From CAMDWQ01 sp964497635 (GTDB lineage: Bacteria > Omnitrophota > Gorgyraeia > 2-02-FULL-51-18), in the NCBI GenBank assembly GCA_964497635.1, contig CAZCDB010000002.1, positions 1 to 46,164 on the forward strand: DNA of 46,164 nucleotides, written 5' to 3'. A program made the translations under genes and the position numbers. Of the stretch, positions 8,969-17,150 are shown in pieces (position 1 is the first letter of the stretch; each line of letters starts with the position of its first letter). The notes beneath the pieces are model-generated. The model was not told where the DNA came from and ran no database searches. It worked only from the letters and a program-made list of their open reading frames with translations.

Positions 8969-9595
8969 ATGAAAAAAATTACCTTTGCCTTGTTGTTCTT
9001 AAGTTTATTGGCTTCGCCCCTTGTTTATGCCGCGCCTGATCGTGTCGGAAAAGCGGATGTGGGGATCAATGTTTCCGGAGCTTTTCCCAGTGATAGCGAA
9101 TCCAGTGGAGGGGCCCAGGTGACGGGTTCTATGTCCTACGGAGTCAATTCTTGGGCGGCTCTTGGTTTCTCGGTGGGCTGGGTGGGCACTAGCATCGATA
9201 GCGCGACTTCTTCCGGTATCACGATTGAGGAAGCCGATGTGAGCGGTATTCCTATCTTTGGTGAACTCATTATCCGTGTTCCCAACAACTCTCCTGTTGT
9301 GCCTTATGGTGTATTTGGTTTAGGGACGGTGATCTGGGATGTCGATGACACAACCGCGACGGGTGGTCTCAATATCGAGACAGACGTTGATAGCGCCTTG
9401 GCGGTGAAGCTAGGCGGTGGTATCGATTGGTTCATCAATGAAAATTGGATTGCAAACCTTGAGGCCGCTTATGTGTTTAGCAACCCTGATGGCGATGTTA
9501 CTGTCAGCGGAGGGGGTGCTAGCGTAACGGTTCCCGGTGAAGATTTAGATTTTGATTATTGGACTGTTGGAGGTGGGCTTAAGTTTGTATTTTAA
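8969..9595 (+). CDS. Outer-membrane beta-barrel protein (OmpW/OMP_b-brl-like)
   Basis: A clear signal peptide (MKKITFALLFLSLLASPLVYA, cut before APDRV) is followed by about 185 residues of alternating polar/hydrophobic strands rich in Gly, Val and Asp, with acidic loops (DDTTATGG, SNPDGD). The last residue is Phe in TVGGGLKFVF, the terminal aromatic signature recognised by the BAM machinery. These features fit a small eight-stranded barrel of the outer-membrane porin/adhesin type. It has its own strong promoter. A 17-bp hairpin follows 16 bases after the stop. The specific function (pore, adhesin or structural) cannot be read from the sequence. Confidence 0.8.
   Translation: MKKITFALLFLSLLASPLVYAAPDRVGKADVGINVSGAFPSDSESSGGAQVTGSMSYGVNSWAALGFSVGWVGTSIDSATSSGITIEEADVSGIPIFGELIIRVPNNSPVVPYGVFGLGTVIWDVDDTTATGGLNIETDVDSALAVKLGGGIDWFINENWIANLEAAYVFSNPDGDVTVSGGGASVTVPGEDLDFDYWTVGGGLKFVF
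9569..9576 (+). promoter_or_regulatory. Strong Shine-Dalgarno deciding a TTG start of the M48 gene
   Basis: GGAGGTGG lies inside the last codons of the preceding outer-membrane gene (Gly-Gly-Gly region) and eight bases before TTG 9585. It is the only strong ribosome site near the protease start. It could be coincidence, since these bases also encode a conserved barrel strand. Confidence 0.5.
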
Positions 9596-11021
9596 TTCTA
9601 CCCTAGCAACAAAATATAAAAACCCGAGTTCAAAGCTCGGGTTTTTATATTTATTTTGTATTTTCTCTCTCATCATTCTGGCCAGCCAGCCTCTTTTTGC
9701 TGCAGAAGTTTCCATCTCCTCCTCCCAACTAGAATGGAAATATCCTCCGATTAAGCTGGAATTGGCGGAGGCCAATTTAACTCCTGCGGAAAAAGATACC
9801 AAGCAGGAGCTTTTGCGTGGGTCGCAGGAGCTCGAAGGGAAACTTCATTCCTATGGCATGGTGTATGAGGACCCAAAACTTGCCGAGAAGCTTCAAAACC
9901 TTTTAAAGGTTGAAGATTTCGGCGAGAAAGCCAAAGGGTTTCACTTCCGGATTTACGTCCTAAAAGATCCGGCTCTCAATGCAATGACGACTCCTTCCGG
10001 ATCCATCTACATTAATTCCGGTCTTTTGGCGGCCATGCAAGATTTTGATCAGCTGCGTTTGGTCCTTGCCCATGAAGTGCATCACATTCTCGATCAGGAT
10101 ATCGTGCATCAATTTAATAAGATCAAACAAGAAGTGGGGGCGCTGAAAGTTTTTCAGATCATCGCTGCGCCGGCGGTGGCCGTTGCGATCGGTCAGAGCG
10201 ATTCGGGGACAGGCAAAGTGATCGCCAATGTGTACACCGCGGGGAGCCTTGCCGTCAATGTATCCTACACCTTGTCCGTGGCGGGTTACGGCAGAGGCAA
10301 TGAAGACGAGTGCGATCAATTTGCCCTCAAAATTTTTAAAAACAAACATTACAACCTGGACAGCGCTCATGGTTTTTTCATGAAGGTGGAGTCGGAGTCG
10401 GATCGATTTGGGCAAGGGATTCATAGCCATCTTTTTGCCACGCATGATTCCGGAGAAAAAAGGGCAAAGCGCGTGGAAGAGCTCATGAAAGAAATTGGCT
10501 ACCAACCCCAGAGCGGTTCTAAAAAAGTAGAAGACGATTACGATCTACTCACTCGCGATATTCGACTTGAAAATGCACAGCTCAATATCAAGTTGGGACG
10601 GGTTCAGCACGGCTTGGATGATCTGGAGAGATTGGCCAAGACTTTTCCTGAGGATCGCCAGGTGCTCAATCTGCAGGGCGATGCGTACGCAATGCTAGCT
10701 TCCAACCCCAAACTTCTCAAAGAAGAGCTCTCTTACAAAGAGTGGAAAAAACTTAAAATTTCAGATCTTGAAAAACAATCGGATGTTTGGAGAGCTCAGG
10801 CGATCACTTACTACGACCGAGCAATCAAAGCCGATGCTTCTTATGCGGATCCGCATCGTGGCAAAGCGCTTCTCATGGAGAATAAAGAAGAGTGGGAAAA
10901 TGCGCTCAATCACTATCGTCGATATCTAGAACTAAAACCGGAAGCCAGTGATAAGCGTTATATCACGGCCAAAATCGATCGTCTTGAGAAAAAAAGGAGC
11001 AAGAATGAAAAACAATCTTAG
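9585..11021 (+). CDS. M48-family metalloprotease with TPR-like tail
   Basis: Zinc motif HEVHH (His163, His167, catalytic Glu164) and the third ligand in EDECD (Glu240) define an M48 peptidase (BepA/LoiP-like, periplasmic quality control of outer-membrane proteins). Residues ~310-450 look like TPR helices (YDRAIKADASYADPHRGKAL...ALNHYRRYLELKP), as in BepA. The signal peptide core LGFLYLFCIFSLIILA ends at LFAA|EV. No ATG lies upstream of this signal peptide; TTG 9585, eight bases after GGAGGTGG, gives a normal n-region. TTG 9552 is an alternative. The gene starts 11 bases inside the omp gene and its signal-peptide codons contain a long hairpin. It overlaps the lipoprotein gene by 17 bases. Confidence 0.85.
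   Translation: MYFNSTLATKYKNPSSKLGFLYLFCIFSLIILASQPLFAAEVSISSSQLEWKYPPIKLELAEANLTPAEKDTKQELLRGSQELEGKLHSYGMVYEDPKLAEKLQNLLKVEDFGEKAKGFHFRIYVLKDPALNAMTTPSGSIYINSGLLAAMQDFDQLRLVLAHEVHHILDQDIVHQFNKIKQEVGALKVFQIIAAPAVAVAIGQSDSGTGKVIANVYTAGSLAVNVSYTLSVAGYGRGNEDECDQFALKIFKNKHYNLDSAHGFFMKVESESDRFGQGIHSHLFATHDSGEKRAKRVEELMKEIGYQPQSGSKKVEDDYDLLTRDIRLENAQLNIKLGRVQHGLDDLERLAKTFPEDRQVLNLQGDAYAMLASNPKLLKEELSYKEWKKLKISDLEKQSDVWRAQAITYYDRAIKADASYADPHRGKALLMENKEEWENALNHYRRYLELKPEASDKRYITAKIDRLEKKRSKNEKQS
9612..9652 (+). terminator. Bidirectional terminator-like hairpin inside the M48 signal-peptide codons
   Basis: A perfect 17-bp inverted repeat (9612-9628 with 9636-9652) around the loop TTCAAAG. The GC core is CCCGAG/CTCGGG, flanked by A-tract and T-tract, the layout of an intrinsic terminator on either strand. 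It ends the omp transcript or attenuates transcription into the M48 gene, whose reading frame runs through it. Confidence 0.8.
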
Positions 11022-11754
11022 ACCTTTGAGTCTTGTCTGGACGATTCCTTTGCTGGCGTTTGCACTCGCCGGCTGTGCTACGGTCAAAACTCATCCTGAG
11101 TTTGCGGACCGTCAGGCCAAAATCCAGAAGATGGCGGTGTTGCCGCCGGAAGTGGAGGCGTATGAAGTGACTTTTAATGCGGGCAACAAGCCTCTTCCGG
11201 AATTGCAGGCGATTGTCAAAAACCACACCTCTTCCGCTTTGATTTCGGAGCTGCAGGCCAAGGGTTATGATGCTTCGAGCATTAAGATCGAGCAAAAAGA
11301 TATCGATTCAGACCCGGCCTTAAGAAATGCATTTTTTGAAATGCAAACACTCTACAAAAAAGCAACCGAGGATATCGCCAAGGGCAAAAAGAGCCAATTT
11401 ACCTACGATGTGGGATCCTCTCCCAACATTTTTGCCGACCGTTATCAAGCCAATGTGCTTGTTCTGACGCGTCAGGTGGCTTCTAAGCCCAGTGGTGGAG
11501 TTACGGCCGCGGAGCTTGTCACCACGACCGCTTCGATTGTCACGACAGCTCTTGTGGGTGTATCGGCGGGAGGTGGATTTACAGCGCCTCATACGCTAGT
11601 GACAGAGATTGCCATTATTGATGCGGATTTAGGAGATATTTTGTGGTACAACTTAGGACAAACGACGGAAAACTTTACCAAAGCGGAAAATCCAAAACCG
11701 GTTGAAAAACTAGTGAAGCAAATTCTAGGGTCTTTTCCGTCTCGAAAGGGCTAA
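11005..11754 (+). CDS. Lipoprotein, possibly CsgG/GNA1162-like
   Basis: MKNNLRPLSLVWTIPLLAFALAGC is a lipoprotein signal with lipobox LAGC and lipidation at Cys24. ATG 11005 is chosen because it follows AAAGGAG at the right distance and gives this signal; the reading frame is open further upstream. The mature part has a pattern seen in CsgG/GNA1162/DUF799-type lipoproteins: AVLPPEVEAYEV near the start, a central FADRYQANVLVLTRQV, and IIDADLGDILWYN near the end, with a Gly/Ala/Thr-rich stretch (VTTALVGVSAGGG) between. This family assignment is weak. It overlaps the M48 gene by 17 bases and is likely co-translated, so an outer-membrane role with the protease and barrel protein is plausible. Confidence 0.65.
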   Translation: MKNNLRPLSLVWTIPLLAFALAGCATVKTHPEFADRQAKIQKMAVLPPEVEAYEVTFNAGNKPLPELQAIVKNHTSSALISELQAKGYDASSIKIEQKDIDSDPALRNAFFEMQTLYKKATEDIAKGKKSQFTYDVGSSPNIFADRYQANVLVLTRQVASKPSGGVTAAELVTTTASIVTTALVGVSAGGGFTAPHTLVTEIAIIDADLGDILWYNLGQTTENFTKAENPKPVEKLVKQILGSFPSRKG

Positions 11755-11767
11755 ACGGTTTAAACGC

Positions 11768-12724
11768 ATGAAAAAAGCAGCGATCGGGGTTGATATTGGC
11801 GGGACCAGCGTCAAGCTTGGGCTTGTCGACGAAAAGGGGAAGATTCTCTTACGTGAGAGCTTTCTTACTCAAAATTTTTCGGGACGAGCGGCGCTCCTTG
11901 GTGAGATGCTTCGACGGATCCAGCTGATTTTGGCTCAGGCCAAGCAAAAAAAATACTCAGTGGCCGGAGTGGGGATTGGGGCGCCGGGGCCTGTGGATGT
12001 GGAGCGTGGCTTTGTTTACTTCTTTCCGAACATTCCTGGTTGGAAAAATACTCCGCTCAAAGCTATTCTTGAAAAACGTTTGAAGCTTAAAGTGCGACTG
12101 GATAATGATGCCAATGCCATGGCTTTGGCGGAGTATCTTTTTGGCGCGGGTCGCGGTTCGAAGGCCATGATTGCTCTCACCCTTGGTACGGGTGTGGGGG
12201 GTGGGATTGTTTTGGATGGGAAGCTGTTTCACGGCCCTCATTATTCGGCGGCTGAGATAGGACACCTTAAAATCAATGAAGAAGGGCCTCTGTGTGCTTG
12301 CGGGAATCAGGGTTGTATCGAGGCTTATGTGGGCAACGGTTATTTTGTCCGCGAGGTGCAAAAACGTTTAGCTGCTGGCGCCAACTCTAAGCTGACCCAA
12401 TGGCTCCAACAAGGCCAGGAGCTGACACCCAAGCTAGTCCAAGACGCGGCCAAGGCCGGTGATATTTTTTCCAAAAAAATCTGGGAAGAGACGGGCAATC
12501 ACTTGGGTTCGGCTCTCGCAGGCCTTGTCGACATCTTAGCTCCGGATAGGATTGTCATCGGGGGAGGGATCGCCCTTGGAGGCGAGATGATTTTTGCCCC
12601 CATCCGTCGGTCGATCGCTAAAAAAGCTTTCCCCATCGCTGCGCGTTCTGCTAAAGTAATGCCGGCGGGTTTGAGACAAGACGCAGGTCTTGTAGGGGCC
12701 GCGGCCCTGGCTCTCACCCAATAA
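11768..12724 (+). CDS. ROK-family glucokinase
   Basis: Phosphorylates glucose (or a related sugar) with ATP. The phosphate loop is AIGVDIGGTSVKLGLVD near the N-terminus; the catalytic aspartate is in RLDNDANAMALAE; the second ATP site is LTLGTGVGGGIV; and the ROK zinc signature GPLCACGNQGCIEAY (CxCGxxGCxE) is complete, with His in AAEIGHL as the fourth zinc ligand. The length of 318 residues is normal. It lies 13 bases after the lipoprotein gene. With the phosphoglucose isomerase and transaldolase at 24.3-27.0 kb it serves glucose entry into central metabolism. Sugar specificity within the ROK family (glucose, N-acetylmannosamine, fructose) cannot be proved, but the motifs favour glucokinase. 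Confidence 0.88.
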   Translation: MKKAAIGVDIGGTSVKLGLVDEKGKILLRESFLTQNFSGRAALLGEMLRRIQLILAQAKQKKYSVAGVGIGAPGPVDVERGFVYFFPNIPGWKNTPLKAILEKRLKLKVRLDNDANAMALAEYLFGAGRGSKAMIALTLGTGVGGGIVLDGKLFHGPHYSAAEIGHLKINEEGPLCACGNQGCIEAYVGNGYFVREVQKRLAAGANSKLTQWLQQGQELTPKLVQDAAKAGDIFSKKIWEETGNHLGSALAGLVDILAPDRIVIGGGIALGGEMIFAPIRRSIAKKAFPIAARSAKVMPAGLRQDAGLVGAAALALTQ

Positions 12725-12766
12725 AGCAACAAGCAACGGCTAACTTTCGAGGTTTCTAACTGGTTT

Positions 12767-14908
12767 ATGTCTTTTCTAAATCGTAAAGTATTTCAGCTAG
12801 CCTTCTTTTTTCTATTTTCCTCGATTATTTTCTCTCCGACTCTCATGGCTCAGGAAGACAAGACCAAGCCGATTAAGATTCTTGGCGACACAGTAGAGTA
12901 CTTTCAGGAAGAGCAGAAGACGGTAGGAACCGGTCACGTTAAAATTGATTATCAAGGTGCCGTGTTGGAAGCGGATAAAATCACCGTGTTTATGACGACG
13001 CGAAGAGCGGTGGCCGAGGGCCATGTGACACTGACACAAAAAGGCAGTGTGTTTAAGGGCGAACACGCCGAATATGATTTTGAAAAGAAAGTTGGCTATG
13101 TCAGCCAGATGAACGCGACAATTCCTCTTGCTACACCCCCCACGCAGACTCCTTCTTTACCTCCCGGAACTTCCCCGGAGTATTACGCCAAAATGGGACG
13201 TATCGAAAAAGTATCAGACAATCACTTTAAAGCGGTGGACACCTCGATCACCACTTGTTGCGGGGATAGTCCCTTTTATAAAATAGGTGCCAAAGAGATT
13301 GATATTTTCCCGGATGATAAGATTGTGATTCGCAATGCTCTGATGTATATCAAGGGAGTGCCGGTTCTTTTTATCCCCTATTTTGTCCAGCCCATGGTGG
13401 ATTTTGACCGCTTGCCGGTGCAGTTGATTCCAGGCAGAAGCCGGGAATGGGGTACTTTTCTTCTATCCAAGTGGCGATACAATCTTGTCAATCGAGAAGA
13501 TCTCTCGGTGAAGGGCGCCATTCTTGCGGACTACCGGGAAAAAAGAGGTTTTGGCGGGGGAGCGGAGACGTTTTACCGTGGAGATAAGATCGGGCATGGA
13601 GCCATCCGTGGCTACTATGCGCAGGATGATGAGGCCCCCATCGATGCTGAAGAGGACCGCTATCGTGGACAATGGCGCCATCAGTCCAAGATCGGTGCAG
13701 ATACAACGCTTACCACAGAAATCACGACACTCAGTGATCCCACCATCGTCAAAGATTTTTTTTACCGCGAGGAATATGAGAAAAACGTCGCGCCTGAAAA
13801 TTATGTTTCCATCATCACCGCAAAACCCGAATACACCTTTAGCGTTTTGGAACGTCACCGGATCAACGACTTTTTTACCACGGTCAACCGCAGTCCCGAG
13901 CTGCGTTTTGACACGCACAATCGTGCGTTTGCGGACACCCCTTTTTATCTGAGACAGGAAGTGCAGTTTACCAATCTGCAAAAAGAGTTTGCCGGCGTCA
14001 GTGATGAATTGGATGCAACACGTTTGGACTTAAACCACACTCTTTTATACGCCGCGTCCCTGGGCAATGTCTCTATCACGCCGCGGATCGGGGCGCGTGA
14101 GACATTTTACTCTCGGGACTTGGCGGGGGATGAGGATCATGTACGTAGTGCCATTGATCCGGGGATTGATGTGAGCACTCGGTTTTATAAAACCTACGAT
14201 GTTTCGATTCACCGCTGGGGTTTGGACTACAACCAAGTACGCCACGTGTTTAAGCCGACCTTAAGCTACAACTATCGCCCGACACCCACGATTGCTAGGA
14301 CTCGTCTTCAGGCTTTTGACGAGCTGGATGCGCTGGATAAGCAAAATTTTGTCCGCTTCCATTTTGAGAATAATTTTCACACCAAAGAAAAAGCTGCCGA
14401 CGGATCTCTTTCCCCGCGGGAGTTTGCGCGCATCGATCCTTTTATGGATTACAACGTACTCGTGGACCGGATCGACAATGTGGGAATCCGCTCGGAGCTT
14501 CGGCCCTATTCTTGGCTCGGGATGAACACAGAAACCAGTCTCAATACCCGTACTGGGAAAGTCGAGACCTCTAACTTTGATATCTATCTTAATCGTGGAC
14601 CTTGGAAAGCTTCTCTAGGACAGCGCTATGTGCTGGATGAGAGCAGTCAGACTACCGCGGATCTTGCACTTAAAGTCAATGACTGGGAATTTAGAGTGTA
14701 TGATCGCTTCGAGTTTCAGACAGGCTCTTCCGAGGAGTTTGAGGTCACGGTGTCCAAATATTGGAGCTGTATTATCACCGACTTCACGTACAACCACCGG
14801 GAGGGTGATACTTTTTACTTTGCGATTCGTCTGATCGCGTATCCCACCACCCCTTTTGGTTTCCGTCAGTCTTACAATCACCCCCGAGCGTCAGGTCGTG
14901 AAATTTAA
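12767..14908 (+). CDS. lptD: LPS-assembly protein LptD
   Basis: Outer-membrane barrel that inserts lipopolysaccharide into the outer leaflet. A signal peptide (residues 1-28, ending LMAQEDK) precedes an OstA/LptA-like beta-jellyroll (about 35-140: ILGDTVEYFQEEQKTVGTGHVKI, AVAEGHVTL). The segment ITTCCGDSPFYKIGAKEIDI then IRNALMYIKGVPVLFIPYFVQP is the characteristic junction into the C-terminal barrel. An adjacent Cys pair lies in this junction; the disulphide scheme of the E. coli protein is not obviously kept. At 713 residues it is within the family range. It shows that the cell has an LPS-type outer membrane. It is followed by a 120-base palindrome. Confidence 0.9.
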   Translation: MSFLNRKVFQLAFFFLFSSIIFSPTLMAQEDKTKPIKILGDTVEYFQEEQKTVGTGHVKIDYQGAVLEADKITVFMTTRRAVAEGHVTLTQKGSVFKGEHAEYDFEKKVGYVSQMNATIPLATPPTQTPSLPPGTSPEYYAKMGRIEKVSDNHFKAVDTSITTCCGDSPFYKIGAKEIDIFPDDKIVIRNALMYIKGVPVLFIPYFVQPMVDFDRLPVQLIPGRSREWGTFLLSKWRYNLVNREDLSVKGAILADYREKRGFGGGAETFYRGDKIGHGAIRGYYAQDDEAPIDAEEDRYRGQWRHQSKIGADTTLTTEITTLSDPTIVKDFFYREEYEKNVAPENYVSIITAKPEYTFSVLERHRINDFFTTVNRSPELRFDTHNRAFADTPFYLRQEVQFTNLQKEFAGVSDELDATRLDLNHTLLYAASLGNVSITPRIGARETFYSRDLAGDEDHVRSAIDPGIDVSTRFYKTYDVSIHRWGLDYNQVRHVFKPTLSYNYRPTPTIARTRLQAFDELDALDKQNFVRFHFENNFHTKEKAADGSLSPREFARIDPFMDYNVLVDRIDNVGIRSELRPYSWLGMNTETSLNTRTGKVETSNFDIYLNRGPWKASLGQRYVLDESSQTTADLALKVNDWEFRVYDRFEFQTGSSEEFEVTVSKYWSCIITDFTYNHREGDTFYFAIRLIAYPTTPFGFRQSYNHPRASGREI

Positions 14909-14917
14909 TATCTCTCA

Positions 14918-15037
14918 GTCTGCTCAAAAAGTCCCAGATGCGAGGCGTGAGCCGACGGGCCGACGAGGCGTAGCGGTAGCTACGTCGCAGGAGTGCCCGA
15001 GGATCACAACGAAGCAGATGGGGCTTTTTCAGCAGAC
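14918..15037. repeat. 120-base imperfect palindrome (REP/MITE-like) between lptD and ugd
   Basis: The arms at 14918-14941 and 15014-15037 are near-perfect inverse complements (outer bases GTCTGCT/AGCAGAC). An inner hairpin GCGTAGC-GGTA-GCTACGT lies near 14968-14985. The layout resembles intergenic palindromes with AAAAAG/CTTTTT arms that I recall in several uncultured and deltaproteobacterial genomes. No second copy is seen in this window. It fills nearly the whole gap and ends ten bases before the ugd start. Confidence 0.8.
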
Positions 15038-15046
15038 TGTCTTTTT

Positions 15047-16354
15047 ATGAAGATCGCGGTGGTCGGAGCGGGCTACGTCGGGCTCGTAACCGGGACTAGT
15101 TTTGCAAGTCTTGGCAACAGCGTCATCTGCGTCGACATCGATTCCAAAAAAATTACTTCTTTAAAAAAAGGCCATTTGCCGATTTATGAGCCCGGCCTTG
15201 AAGAGCTTGTCCGTGAAAACCTCCGCAAAAAAAATCTCTCGTTTACCTCCGACCTAAAATCAGCGGTGGCCAAATCTGATGTGATTTTTATCACCGTGGG
15301 CACTCCTCCCAAAGCCAATGGCGAGGCCGATCTTTCATACGTTGAAAACGTAGCCAGAACCATCGCGGGGCAAATGCGCTCCTATAAATTGATTGTCGAA
15401 AAAAGCACTGTGCCTGTGCAGACAGGGGAGTGGATCCGCCGTACCGTCACACGCCACTGCAAAAAAAACGTGCCCTTTGATGTAGCCTCCAATCCTGAGT
15501 TTTTGCGCGAAGGGACTGCGGTGAAGGACTTCATGAACCCGGACCGGATTGTTTTGGGGGTTGAGTCCAAACGTGCTCAAAAAATCCTGACAGAGCTTTA
15601 TCAGCCTCTCAAGGCGACCCTTGTTTTTACGGATATCAAGAGTGCTGAGATTATCAAGCATGCCTCCAATTCTTTTTTAGCGATGAAAATTTCTTTTATC
15701 AATGCGATCAGCCGTGTCTGTGAGCTGGCCAAGGCGGATGTGGAGAAAGTGGCACTTGGGATGGGCTTGGACCGTAGGATTGGCCGCAGTTTTTTGGATG
15801 CAGGGATTGGTTTTGGCGGTTTTTGCTTCCCCAAAGATTTGGCGGCTTTTATCCGGATTTCAGAAAAACTTGGTTATGATTTTGATCTGCTCAAAGCCGT
15901 CGAAGCCATCAACGAAGATCAAAAAAAACATTTTGTCAAAAAAATTGAAGAAGCGGTTTGGAATCTCAGCTCGAAGACGATTACAGTTTTGGGTCTGGCA
16001 TTCAAGCCCAATACCGATGATATACGTTTTGCGCCAAGCCTTGACATCATCACCCATCTACAGGCTCTCGGAGCCAAAATTCGCGCTTATGATCCTCATG
16101 CCATGACGCATGCTAAAAAGGTTTTGCGCGATGTCCAATTTTTCAAGGACGCTTACTCGGCTTGCAAGGGGAGCGACTGCCTGGTAATTTTAACGGAGTG
16201 GGATGAGTTCAAAGAGATCAATCTTTCACGGGTGAAAAAGCTTCTGGCTCAGCCGGTGGTGGTGGATGGAAGAAATATTTATGATCCGGACAAAATGCGA
16301 ACGGAGGGATTTCGCTATTTTTCCATTGGGCGACCGACGGATCCGCATAAATAA
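15047..16354 (+). CDS. ugd: UDP-glucose 6-dehydrogenase
   Basis: Oxidises UDP-glucose to UDP-glucuronate with two NAD+. MKIAVVGAGYVGLVTG is the N-terminal Rossmann loop; VGTPPKANGEADLSYV, EKSTVPVQTGE and SNPEFLREGTAVKDF are family blocks; the catalytic cysteine is Cys260 in GFGGFCFPKD; and the C-terminal NAD/UDP domain includes LGLAFKPNTDDIRFAPS. ATG 15047 is chosen because it begins exactly at the conserved N-terminus; the upstream extension from 14993 would translate the palindrome. No Shine-Dalgarno is evident. The product feeds the UDP-glucuronate decarboxylase gene five kilobases on, in the same operon-like run. Confidence 0.93.
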   Translation: MKIAVVGAGYVGLVTGTSFASLGNSVICVDIDSKKITSLKKGHLPIYEPGLEELVRENLRKKNLSFTSDLKSAVAKSDVIFITVGTPPKANGEADLSYVENVARTIAGQMRSYKLIVEKSTVPVQTGEWIRRTVTRHCKKNVPFDVASNPEFLREGTAVKDFMNPDRIVLGVESKRAQKILTELYQPLKATLVFTDIKSAEIIKHASNSFLAMKISFINAISRVCELAKADVEKVALGMGLDRRIGRSFLDAGIGFGGFCFPKDLAAFIRISEKLGYDFDLLKAVEAINEDQKKHFVKKIEEAVWNLSSKTITVLGLAFKPNTDDIRFAPSLDIITHLQALGAKIRAYDPHAMTHAKKVLRDVQFFKDAYSACKGSDCLVILTEWDEFKEINLSRVKKLLAQPVVVDGRNIYDPDKMRTEGFRYFSIGRPTDPHK

Positions 16355-16388
16355 TTTAAGATTGAACCAATAAAAGAGGGGAAAAACG

Positions 16389-17150
16389 ATGGGTGACTTA
16401 AAAGGAATCATTCTGGCCGGCGGTCTTGGGACGCGACTTTTCCCTCTGACCAAAATCACCAACAAACATCTTTTGCCGATTTACGACAAGCCGATGATTT
16501 ATTATCCGATCTCGTATCTGGTGGATGCCGGGATTCGCGACATCTCCATCGTGACCGGTGGAAATCACGCGGGGGATTTCTTGCGTCTTTTGGGCAATGG
16601 AGCGGCATTTGGACTCTCGCATATCAACTACACCTATCAAGAGGGAGAGGGAGGGATTGCACAGGCGCTCTCCATCACCCAGTATTTTGCTCAAGGCGAG
16701 AGAATCGTGGTGATTCTGGGAGATAATATTCTAGAAAATGGAATCCAGCCTTACGTGGACAATTTTATGAAACAAAAAAAAGGCGCTCGTGTGCTGCTCA
16801 AAGAAGTCAGTGATCCCGGACGTTTTGGAGTCGCCACACTCAAAGGCAATAAAATCATCGGCATTGAAGAAAAGCCCAAAGAACCCAAATCCAATCTGGC
16901 GGTCACCGGGATCTACATGTATGATGAATCCGTGTATGACATCATTCAGACTTTGACGCCTTCCGGCCGTGGGGAGCTTGAGATTACCGATGTCAACAAT
17001 GCCTACATTCAGCGCGGGGAGCTGGAGTATGATATTTTGGACGGTTGGTGGACGGATAGCGGGACTTTTGACTCGCTTTTACAGGCCAATCATTTGGTGG
17101 CCAAAAAATCTTTTTTAGAAAAGAAAAATGGAAAAAAGAATGCCAAGTAA
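16389..17150 (+). CDS. rmlA: Glucose-1-phosphate thymidylyltransferase, short form
   Basis: Makes dTDP-glucose from dTTP and glucose-1-phosphate, the first step to dTDP-L-rhamnose. The nucleotidyl-transfer loop is IILAGGLGTRLFPLTKITNKHLLPIYDKPMI (described here only by its key residues GGLGTRL and Lys in NKHLLP), with GDNIL and the sugar site GIEEKPKEPKS, then GWWTDSGTFDSL near the end. At 253 residues it lacks about 35 residues found at the C-terminus of RmlA from enteric bacteria, which help form the allosteric site, so feedback control may differ. GAGGGG at 16376 is a good ribosome site. rmlB overlaps its end. Confidence 0.88.
   Translation: MGDLKGIILAGGLGTRLFPLTKITNKHLLPIYDKPMIYYPISYLVDAGIRDISIVTGGNHAGDFLRLLGNGAAFGLSHINYTYQEGEGGIAQALSITQYFAQGERIVVILGDNILENGIQPYVDNFMKQKKGARVLLKEVSDPGRFGVATLKGNKIIGIEEKPKEPKSNLAVTGIYMYDESVYDIIQTLTPSGRGELEITDVNNAYIQRGELEYDILDGWWTDSGTFDSLLQANHLVAKKSFLEKKNGKKNAK

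Noticed and set aside
14993..15046. N-terminal extension of UDP-glucose dehydrogenase
   Set aside because: It would translate the right arm of a palindrome and precede the conserved MKIAVVGAGYVG start.
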